Origin: Phytophthora hibernalis
Lineage: Eukaryota > Oomycota > Peronosporomycetes > Peronosporales > Peronosporaceae
DNA length: 64,000 nt
Direction of reading: 5' to 3'
Assembly (NCBI GenBank): GCA_012656075.1
Contig: JAAKBF010000103.1
Span: 186,001 to 250,000, forward strand
Positions 56,327 to 64,000 of this stretch are shown here, in pieces. The notes below the pieces were generated by a model. It was given only the letters and a program-made list of their open reading frames with translations. It did not search any database and was not told the DNA's origin. The position numbers and the translations under genes are program-made. The stretch's first letter is position 1. The number at the start of each line of letters is the position of its first letter.

Positions 56327-59108
56327 ATGGCCAGCAAGCTCAACGCCTTCCTGGCCGCGGTGCCCGCCAACGCCAGCGTGCCGAGCCCGCCCAAGTCGGC
56401 GCCGGCCGCGCTGGCCTTCCCGCAGCTGGAGATCAAGGCGGCGCCCGAGAGCGTCGGCTTCTATGCGCCCACGACGCCGCAGCCGCCCATGGCGCGCCGT
56501 CGCCGCTCGTCGTCGCTGCGCAAGTCCAATCCGAGCCTCAAGCTGTCGCTGGACGTGAGCAGCTCCAATCAGGAGCAGGACGGACCTGAGGAGGACCGAG
56601 ACATTGCGCGACCATCGCCGCTCAAGAGCTTCATGGCCGCGCAAGCCGCTGCGACCAAAGTGCCGGACCTGGCGCGCACAGGCAGCGGCTCGGAGCTGGA
56701 CACCAAGTCAGAGGCCGGACCCATGCGCATGGCCACCGTACAGGGCTCGCACCACCGACGGGTATCCACCGACACGACGCTCTTCAACCGCTACTTGCGG
56801 CAACAGGCTGACCGCGACATCGGGCAGGACACGGTGCAGCACTTCGCCAATGTGCCGGTCATTACAGCCACTGCGTCGGCGGCCGACGCGCTCGAGTGCG
56901 AGATGAGCGTGGACAACAACGCAGACGAAGAGCACGCGAGGGTCGTGCACGTGCTGGATCCGGAGGAGATCCTCGCGCTCTTCCGACTGGGAGGCACCAT
57001 CCCCGTGTCCAGTGCGCTGGAGATTGTACGACGCGCCACGAACCTCATGTCGCTGGAGCAAAACGTGATTTCGATTCGTGCGCCGTACACGCTCGTTGGA
57101 GACCTGCACGGCCAGTTCCAGGACCTGCTGGAGCTCTTTCGAGTACACGGCTCCCCGGCTATCGACAACCCCTTCCTGTTCCTCGGCGACTATGTGGATC
57201 GAGGCATTTCTTCGTGCGAGATTATCCTGTTGCTCTTGTCGTTCAAGGTAGCTTTTCCCGAGAGCGTGCATCTGCTGCGTGGCAACCACGAGTGCCGCAG
57301 CTTGAGTACATTTTACGGGTTTCGGGCAGAGTGCCTCAAGAAGTACGGTCCTGTGGTGTACAACCGCGTGATCAAGTGTTTCGAAAGTATGCCGTTGGCT
57401 GCGCGTCTTGAAACCATGCATGGCACGTTCCTTGCCGTGCACGGCGGATTGTCGCCTGATATTACCTACGTCGAGGATATTAACGGCGTTGTCAACCGGT
57501 TCATGGAGCCCGAGCCAAGCGGGGTACTGTGTGATTTGTTGTGGTCTGATCCAGCTAAGGGCGATGCGCAGGAGCAAGAGTGGGCGCCCAACGGCACGCG
57601 CGGCTGCTCCTTTACGTTTAACGAGCATGCTTGCCGGGAGTTTCTTAAGCGCAACAACCTCTTGGCTATTGTTCGGGCACATGAGCTGGAAGAAACCGGC
57701 TACAAAGAACATTTTCGCCACGAGGCTGATCGTACGGAAGAGAATACGGATGGCGAACTTGATCTTCCTGCGGTGGTGACCGTATTCTCTGCCCCAGAGT
57801 ACTGCAACACGAATCACAATGTTGGAGCGACGTTGAAGATTCCGTGGGAAAAGGAAAATGGCCGTCTGCTGCAGTATCAGCAACACAAACGCAGTCAATA
57901 CTCTGAATTTGAGTTTACTCGTCCAAGCGAAGAGGAGGCTGTCAAAGCATTCTTGGAGGAGAATTTGCCGTTCTTGCCGATCGACTTCTATGATTTAGTT
58001 AATGTGTGTCGGCAACTGCGGTTCACGCTTGAGCGAGCAGCCAGTATTACGTCTTCGCTCTCTCCGACAACAGACCCACCTCGTAAGCTGTCATTCGTTT
58101 CGTCGCTGTGCGCTCCTGCAACAACATTGGAAAACAAGATCGAGGAGGAAGATCCTGAGCTCCCCGTATCACCTCCGTCTTCTGCGCCAACAATCGACCT
58201 AGAAGGCAAGGGCGTAGAGCACAGCGCCACGGACACTTGTGAGGCCGTCTGCGAATCATTGCAGGATTGGGAACTGGTTAATGAGATGAAGAGTGCCGAA
58301 CCTGCCGATGACGTTGCAAAGAAGTCGAAGAAAGACATTAAGAAGAAGAAAAAGGAGATGAAACTGAAGGAGAAGATGGAGAAAAACAGAAGAAGCAAAG
58401 AGAGAAGGAGAAAAGAAGTGGGATACGGGCCGTATCGTGAGTGGCTGGAAGTTTTGCCCGGGCTTCGTGCGCTTCTACGACCGGTACTTTGCACGCGACG
58501 GCGAAAAGAAAAGTGGTTCAGAAATTACCTCGGCACCTAGTCACCTGGGCAAGAGAGCGTCTTGGATTCCCCATTACAAAACGCCGTTCAGGCGCTCGAT
58601 TTCGACTGGTGAGGCGCCGGGTGACAATGAAGCTAATGATACAGTCTCGGAAACCATTGGCCCTGTTCGACGAAAGAGTATGACGGACTGGATGCCAATG
58701 CCGTCGTTCGAGCAGGTTGCACAGCTAACCACCACTCTCCAGGGCCACATTCCTATCCAAGCAAGCGGGATCAACGTGTTTACCAAGGCTCAATGGCAGG
58801 CTCTCAAGCTTTACTTTTCGCTCTTGGATCTTGACAGCAATGGCGTTCTGGTGGAAGAGAGCTTTGTCGTGCTTCTCGCTGAACAAGACAGCGGTACGTT
58901 TTTATTGATGCTCACGATTGTCTACATACTTGTGTATTAATGTTGTTTTATGTGTTGAGCAGATGCGTACGCAACGGAAGACGAGCTGAGTCTCTTGATG
59001 GAAGTAATGGACTGCAACGCAGACAACATAATCACGGAGCAAGATTTCTTGCTATTCGCATACCGCGCTTTATTGCGGTGGAAGAAGGCCCTGCACGGTT
59101 CCAGCTAG
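56327..59108 (+). CDS. Calcineurin-like PPP phosphatase with C-terminal EF-hands, one frame break
   Basis: Metal-dependent Ser/Thr phosphatase of the PPP family, 903 residues after correction. Exons 56327-58893 and 58963-59108. A long Pro/Ala/Ser-rich N-terminus (about 200 residues) precedes the core: GDLHGQ near 256, GDYVDRG near 286, LLRGNHECRS near 317, VHGGLSPDI near 367, CDLLWSDP, and SAPEYCNTNHN near 488. The details (NNLLAIVRAHELEETGY, LPLAA-like MPLAARLE) are closest to calcineurin A. Then a Lys-rich coiled stretch (KKSKKDIKKKKKEMK), GWKFCPGFVRFYDRYFARD, and two EF-hand loops, DLDSNGVLVEESF and DCNADNIITEQDF, the second weak. The frame is lost near GGGCC 58427-58431: one base too many (or two too few). 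The EF-hands suggest direct calcium control (inference). Confidence 0.85.
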
Positions 59109-59180
59109 GAGTCGCAGGAGTATCGAAAGTGTCCAACTTGACGAAGTATCCCCCCAATGCCAGAATAGATTTGCCCACAA

Positions 59181-60310
59181 TAGTGGTTCTCACGGTTAGA
59201 ATATTTGCAGGTTGCAGGGTTGATCATTCAGCCAATCATAGACAATCTACAGCCTTCAAACCGTGAGGGCTTTTTGAGTCAAAAGCCCTCACGGTTGGAC
59301 AAAATTGTATTTGTCCAATGAGAAGTACGTAGGTTTTGGTGTTTGTTTAGTGGCTGCCCTTACTACCATTTGCCCAAGTGGCATGGTTAAAGAGGGAAGT
59401 CGTAGAGCGACAGACCTGTTTCTAGTACGTTGCTCAAGTTCTGTATGGCGCTCTAGAGGACACAAGTGACGAAGAAGAGAGTGGTGACGAGCTGGACGAC
59501 GTGAATTTGGTTGCACGTGTCTCAGAAACGCGCTACTTGATTCGTAGTAGTGTACTCTAGGCGGCGGTGTGGTATCCAGGAGAATTTTCCGCATGGACCC
59601 CGTTCGAGCTCGTCGCGACCTTCGTATTGGTGTCGCTGGCTTTCGCTATTTGCATTCGTGCGTAAACGACCACGCTGGTTTCCAGCGAATACCGGGAAAG
59701 CACCGATCCAGATTCAACTAGAAGTTTTTCTTTATTCCCTGCAGACGCTTTCGTACTACCAGATTTTGCAGTACTTTGGAATTGGAGAAGGTTCGTTTTA
59801 ATACTCGGCGGGTCAGAACCCTGCAGCCCGAAGCCTGACTGAGCAAGCTTCAGTTTGTACTGCTTGTAGTTTGACTCGAGCTCGCTACACTTCGTTTTGC
59901 ACTGCTTCTTTGTCTTGTCGTGCTCATGTGTTGACAAGAAGTCCCGATCTCCTTCGTAGAAGCGCTCTTTCACGCCGGTAGTGTATGCTTTGATGTGGCT
60001 GCTGAGATAGTCAATCAGAAGGTGTATCTCACCTGGGGACCATCGCTTGTTCGTCATCGTTGTGCCTTGTTAAAGCAGTAGATGGGGGCGACCGAACGGC
60101 GCCTTGGCGAGTGGCTGTCGAGAGAAGAAGTGTGCGCTGCACCGTGTCTGAACCAGTTAGATGAAGAGCAATTTCCACCAATGGGCTGGGACCTACAACC
60201 TGCAGACAAACCTGCGCCCGTTGTTGGAGGAAAAGCAGCCAGTATGCAGACTCTTTTGATTGGCCAGTTTTTCCTGCAACCTGCAAATATTCTAACCGTG
60301 AGAACCACTA
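59181..60310. mobile_element. 1.13-kb TIR element with SANT-like ORF
   Basis: Perfect 38-bp inverted repeats at 59181-59218 and 60273-60310, from TAGTGGTTCTCACGG to TTTGCAGGTTGCAGG; the outermost TA may be the target duplication. Inside, a perfect 16-bp-arm hairpin (59259-59274 and 59281-59296, spacer TGAGTC) repeats the CTCACGGTT core of the TIR. The minus strand codes a Myb/SANT-like protein and no transposase, so non-autonomous or a two-gene element that lost its transposase. It starts just 72 bases after the phosphatase stop. Confidence 0.82.
59557..60057 (-). CDS. Myb/SANT-like DNA-binding protein of the TIR element
   Basis: About 166 residues, start MTNKRWSPGEIHLLIDYLS, with the Trp and hydrophobic spacing of a SANT/Myb-like helix-turn-helix; HDKTKKQCKTKCSELESNY is the third-helix region typical of the second ORF of Harbinger-like elements. 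The rest is Ser/Lys-rich. It would bind the TIRs or the CTCACGGTT sites (inference). Stop at 59557 or a readthrough in another frame to a hydrophobic stretch (FELVATFVLVSLAFAICI), not counted. Confidence 0.6.
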   Translation of the reverse strand: MTNKRWSPGEIHLLIDYLSSHIKAYTTGVKERFYEGDRDFLSTHEHDKTKKQCKTKCSELESNYKQYKLKLAQSGFGLQGSDPPSIKTNLLQFQSTAKSGSTKASAGNKEKLLVESGSVLSRYSLETSVVVYARMQIAKASDTNTKVATSSNGVHAENSPGYHTAA

Positions 60311-60814
60311 GTATGAAGAATGAAAACCAACAAATGGGACAGTATTTATTACTTCGAAGTACTACGTGTTCATTGATACTAAGTAAACGTATTACTACTA
60401 TATGTAGTATTATAATAGTACTTTTAATTCAGAATTGAGGGTTTTAAAAAAGAAATCGTTGGCAATGGCATTAGTGGACAGATTTTCTTCATGGTAGGCA
60501 ACAATCTGACCCTTCTCCATGTCCGTCAAGGGTTTGCCCCACCCCATCTGCAGACACTGCAAACCGAAGCAGCAACCACGTACTATCCCTCATTAGTTTA
60601 TCCTTTAAAACCCTCGAGCTATCAGAAGCCTTCAAATAGCTCATTGTTCCGTCAAACAGCGCCCATGCTCACCTACCCTAACGTTTCCGCGCTCGACCTG
60701 GTCCCCCGAAGGCGAATTTTGAGTGTGGCTCCGACCTCACGTGTCGGATTGCAGCGCACCTCAAAAGAATTGTCAAGACCGGCTTATTATCGGCTTAGAA
60801 GATTACATTCATTA
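60311..60814. other. AT-rich spacer between two TIR elements
   Basis: No gene seen. Short TACT/AGTA palindromic stretches around 60345-60425. Confidence 0.4.
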
Positions 60815-61541
60815 GGGGTTTCAAAGTAGCAAATTATTAGAATTATTTTTCGCAAAAGATTCGGGAGAGATCAGACCAAACCGGGGCTTATCGTTTGCCT
60901 AATTTTTGCAAAACAGATTTTTTTGGTGGCTCCACCTCCCCCAAACACAGCGCCCCCCACGCCGAGTCGTTCACGTCGCTGCCACCTCCCAACAGCGGAA
61001 GTAAGTAGTTACCGTCGTCGCTGCTGTTTCCCAGCAACAGGAGCAAGTCGTTCGCGTTGCTGCCGCCGCCCGGCAGAAGCACGAAGAGCTGCTGGGGGAA
61101 AGAGCTACCGTCTTGAGTCGTAACAGCGATACGCAGAAGATCATCAAGACCGGCAAGAATACCGCAGGTATATGCGCCACTTTACATTTGACCACACGCA
61201 GGGATACAGCTTTACAACTGATCCCGCAGCGAAGAAGATGTATTGAGTGAGTTTGACGGGGTTATCCTGTTCGCAGTAAGCGCGTGATACAGTACTGTAG
61301 TTGTTTAAAATGTCAATATGCATCGCTACATGTAGCTCATTCGCGTTTCTCAGTGGATATCCAGCCTGCGCTTCTTGTGGCTTGCTGCACGCCACGGATG
61401 GGCGGAGCCCTGCTGGCATCAAGATGCGATCCGGCTAATCTTTAACCCGTTTCAAGGTTCGGATAGAACCTCGGGGATGGTAAACGATTAGCCTGATTAT
61501 TAGCAAGAAATTCTTCTAATAATTTGCTACTTTGAAACCCC
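60815..61541. mobile_element. 727-bp MITE-like element
   Basis: 28-bp inverted repeats starting GGGGTTTCAAAGTAGC at 60815-60842 and 61514-61541, flanked by TA on both sides (60813-60814, 61542-61543). The interior has a C/G-rich triplet-like duplication (60,960-61,090) and a 92-codon minus frame ending at 61144 with no motif. Non-autonomous. Confidence 0.75.
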
Positions 61542-61790
61542 TATTGCGTTTGATTCGTAGAAATTAGGACCGAGAATAAATTGTGTCGTATGATTTCCGC
61601 GCGCACTGTACCAGAAAAAAATCCCAGTTTCTTGCTTGCTACTTCAAGTAGTACTTCGTGACAACTAAACTCAACAGCAGCAGAGACTTGGTACTACGTA
61701 GTACTGACAATGAGGTTTATTTTGCTATGAGGGGTATGTATCGTGTGAACCATCGTGCCTCACGAATCGTGAGACCCGAATTGGCTCCAG

Positions 61791-62198
61791 GGCTCCCGAT
61801 TATGGCATTTTTATTTATGAGAAGGCCTCCTCCGACATAAATAATGGCATGAGCAATCTGAAATCGATACATAAATTATGTCATCTTACTGCAGTGAACA
61901 ATAAATAATGAAGCGCTAGTTGACACCTACAAAAACATGAAAATCTAACTGTGGAGATGTTTGTGTGGGGAGTACAAGCACATACTACGTAGTACTACGT
62001 AGTGCCTCGCTTAGAAACTCATTTGACAACGGATTTGACAGCTTGAACGACTTTATTAGGACGAAGACTGGGCTCCATAAATTATGTGGTGGAGTGTCAA
62101 GAATAAATTATGTTATGGTCTTCATGGTTGGCAGAAATAAATATATATTTATGGTTTCATAAGAAATTATTGAAAAGACCATGCCATAATCGGGAGCC
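61791..62198. mobile_element. 408-bp MITE-like element
   Basis: 18-bp perfect inverted repeats GGCTCCCGATTATGGCAT at 61791-61808 and 62181-62198. The interior is AT-rich and repeats ATAAATTATG and ATAAATAATGG several times in one orientation. No coding sequence. Confidence 0.7.
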
Positions 62199-62406
62199 AA
62201 TTTGGCCATACATGTATTACCCGCAGAATTTCTTTAGTCATGTGCATTGCAACATAGAAGAATGAAGACACGAGGTCTCTACAACCTCCATTGTATTGGC
62301 AAGTTCTCTGAGATTATTGATGTTAAAATTTGAGGGGTACATTTTGATAACGTAGCTTGCATGCACAACCCCGGCAGTCACGCCAACTTATTTCATGGTT
62401 GGGTGG

Positions 62407-64000
62407 TTATTTTTCTGTCATTTTGAAGTGGTAATTTGCGGAGAACTGTTTGTTGCCAACTTTCTGTATTGAGACAAACCTATGAGCAACTCCATTATCG
62501 TGCATGGGTGACTGGCGACCGCTTCTGGGTGGGAGATCCTCTCGCTCGAGCGGGGCAGATTTACCTTTATCATTTCGGACCATGGTCACGTTGAAAGTTT
62601 TGGTACCTACCGTGCCTGGGATGGAATAAGCTCCGGGCCCGACGGTCTCGGGCACAGTGGACTTCACGCGAAATCGTGCTTCATTGCCGACTGTCAATCG
62701 AACGTCTCTCGACCTAGTATATACGGCACCGGCATCGTCTGCGTTGTCCTTGTAGGCTCCAGGCCCTGGCATATCACAAACGTCCCTCGTGTTGAACACG
62801 GATCGCTCCTGTGTTGAAAGGAATGGTACGCGAGGTGACAAGAAACTCGGAGTATCCGATTCCTCAATCACTGGTGCGTTCGAGGCGATAGTAGAAAATC
62901 CCTTGGAGACATTGTACTGCCCGACGCCCGGAGCGGCTTGAGAACCTACGCAGTGCACGTGTGGTGAAGCATGGGCGTTCTTCGCAAACCTGGTTGAGCC
63001 GGATTTGAATGCGGCCGAATTGAGAAATTGGGTAGTGTTGAACGATCCTGTCTCGGAGTAAGCTCCGGGGCCAGGAGTGAAATCCTCCGCATCCATGCGC
63101 TCCAGCTCGCTCCAGACCTGTCGTTCCGATGTGGTTCCAAAGACTCCGTTTCGGCCGATGCAGAGTTTGCCTTTGACAGCTTGATTGAGCGAGCGTGGGG
63201 TCTCACTTTTATATGTACCCGGACCTGGTGCTGCGGGTGCCTTCGTAGGTGCTAGGCAAGGCCTCTCTGACGCGCACGAAAAACCGACTCCATCACCACG
63301 GTGGTGAGGAATCGATGCTCCGCTCGATTTCCTTCCGAGTTGTTTTGATGTAGAATTTCTTCCAGCGCCGTTGTACCTACCTGGACCTGGTGTAGTGGTG
63401 TACGTCGGATTGCTAAACGGGGTGGAGATTTGAGACGTCAACTGTGTTCGGCCTGTGGTGGAGCCAAATGCTTCAGTTTTCACGCCAACACCATTGAATT
63501 TGTTCTGCTCTTGACGATAACGCTCGGACCGCCCTTCCCTGGCCAGAAGCTCCTCCTCTCGATCGGGGTCATACACTCCGACTGGTTTGGGTGCCGGGAG
63601 AATAGGCACCTTCGATGCAAACACTGCGCTTTGTCGTGCAGCTCTGAGTTGAATGCGGCGTCCACCAATGCGTGGTCGCTGGCCTTCTGGTATCAACGTG
63701 GGTGGGGCGGTGACCACCGCAGTCTCAGAAACGGGATTTGTATTATACTGACCAGGGCCTGGAAACTTGTTGAGTTGCTTGTTCTCCTCCCAAACTTCAC
63801 GCTTAGCTGTCGATTTCAGTGATGATGCGACGTTCTTCTTCTCATTCCATATTGGATTGTGTCTGCTATAGGCAGCAGGCCCAACCGTATCCTGGCCAAC
63901 TCCTGAATAAATCGCTTCTGGCGGAGACTGTCGCAGGAGTTCAACGCCCACCTGTACGTAGCCATAGCTCTGTTGTCGCTGTGGAATAGCGGGTACTGAC
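62407..64000 (-). CDS. Sperm-tail PG-rich repeat (SHIPPO) protein, 5' end beyond right edge
   Basis: Open from the right edge to a stop at 62407, at least 530 residues, no break. Seven or more PGPGxY repeats: FPGPGQYNT, TPGPGRYNG, APGPGTYKS, TPGPGAYSE, APGVGQYNV, MPGPGAYKD and VGPGAYSIP, with VGPAAYS near the edge. Proteins with these repeats sit on or in axonemal microtubules of flagella, which fits a zoospore-forming organism. The true start is not in the window; the frame stays open across 63952-64000 (SYGYVQVGVELL). Ends FKMTEK. Confidence 0.85.
   Translation of the reverse strand, partial: SVPAIPQRQQSYGYVQVGVELLRQSPPEAIYSGVGQDTVGPAAYSRHNPIWNEKKNVASSLKSTAKREVWEENKQLNKFPGPGQYNTNPVSETAVVTAPPTLIPEGQRPRIGGRRIQLRAARQSAVFASKVPILPAPKPVGVYDPDREEELLAREGRSERYRQEQNKFNGVGVKTEAFGSTTGRTQLTSQISTPFSNPTYTTTPGPGRYNGAGRNSTSKQLGRKSSGASIPHHRGDGVGFSCASERPCLAPTKAPAAPGPGTYKSETPRSLNQAVKGKLCIGRNGVFGTTSERQVWSELERMDAEDFTPGPGAYSETGSFNTTQFLNSAAFKSGSTRFAKNAHASPHVHCVGSQAAPGVGQYNVSKGFSTIASNAPVIEESDTPSFLSPRVPFLSTQERSVFNTRDVCDMPGPGAYKDNADDAGAVYTRSRDVRLTVGNEARFRVKSTVPETVGPGAYSIPGTVGTKTFNVTMVRNDKGKSAPLEREDLPPRSGRQSPMHDNGVAHRFVSIQKVGNKQFSANYHFKMTEK

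Noticed and set aside
56240..57898. Long minus frames over the phosphatase gene (e.g. 396 codons)
   Set aside because: Shadows of the conserved plus-strand coding sequence.
1..64000. tRNA or rRNA genes
   Set aside because: No cloverleaf with box A/B pattern or rRNA-like stretch was noticed by eye; a covariance-model scan would be needed to exclude them.

Overview
The window looks like nuclear DNA of an oomycete, most likely Phytophthora or a close relative. The evidence is: compact genes with one to four short GT..AG introns; a mitochondrial HslU protease ATPase; a tail-tail PG-repeat (flagellar type) protein; and a repeat complement typical of oomycetes, with Ty3/gypsy including a chromovirus, Ty1/copia, MULE transposases of the FAR1/ZSWIM type and a Crypton-like tyrosine recombinase. 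This is inferred from protein families and gene structure; no search was run.

Layout. 1-12,810 is gene-rich: the end of an unknown gene, tRNA adenosine deaminase 2 (minus) divergent from an NDUFAF3/Mth938 protein (plus), an Nse1 RING protein (minus), HslU (plus), a gamma-glutamylcyclotransferase-like protein (minus), a CW zinc-finger protein (plus), a second cyclotrans-ferase paralogue (plus), a PP2C phosphatase (minus) and a double-length tyrosyl-tRNA synthetase (minus). 14,000-53,600 is a nested repeat block. A MULE transposase gene is split by a 3.95-kb element with ~204-bp terminal inverted repeats, a 9-bp target duplication and a tyrosine recombinase inside. A gypsy element (A) with a 1.83-kb inverted pol segment truncates the MULE. 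Then come a gag remnant, a second MULE remnant, a copia element with odd flanks, and a second copia (TSD CGTGC) that holds a 12.15-kb chromovirus (B) whose 9.6-kb core is inverted relative to its ends. 54,450-64,000 is genic again: a four-helix membrane protein, a phosphatase with C-terminal EF-hands, three small TIR elements and a PG-repeat protein cut by the right edge.

A pattern that runs through everything: at least eight of the host genes are interrupted by what reads as a single missing (sometimes extra) base, nearly always at a homopolymer, and each correction restores family-consistent protein and correct total phase. I read this as consensus error rather than pseudogenisation, and I annotate these as single genes with a frame break. 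Frame breaks in the transposons are a mix of that and true decay.

The most interesting items are the TIR-bounded tyrosine-recombinase element with its three 25-bp palindromes, the two gypsy elements with inverted cores, the intron-containing antisense reading frame of the chromovirus, and the fused tandem TyrRS whose first half has lost its signature motifs.
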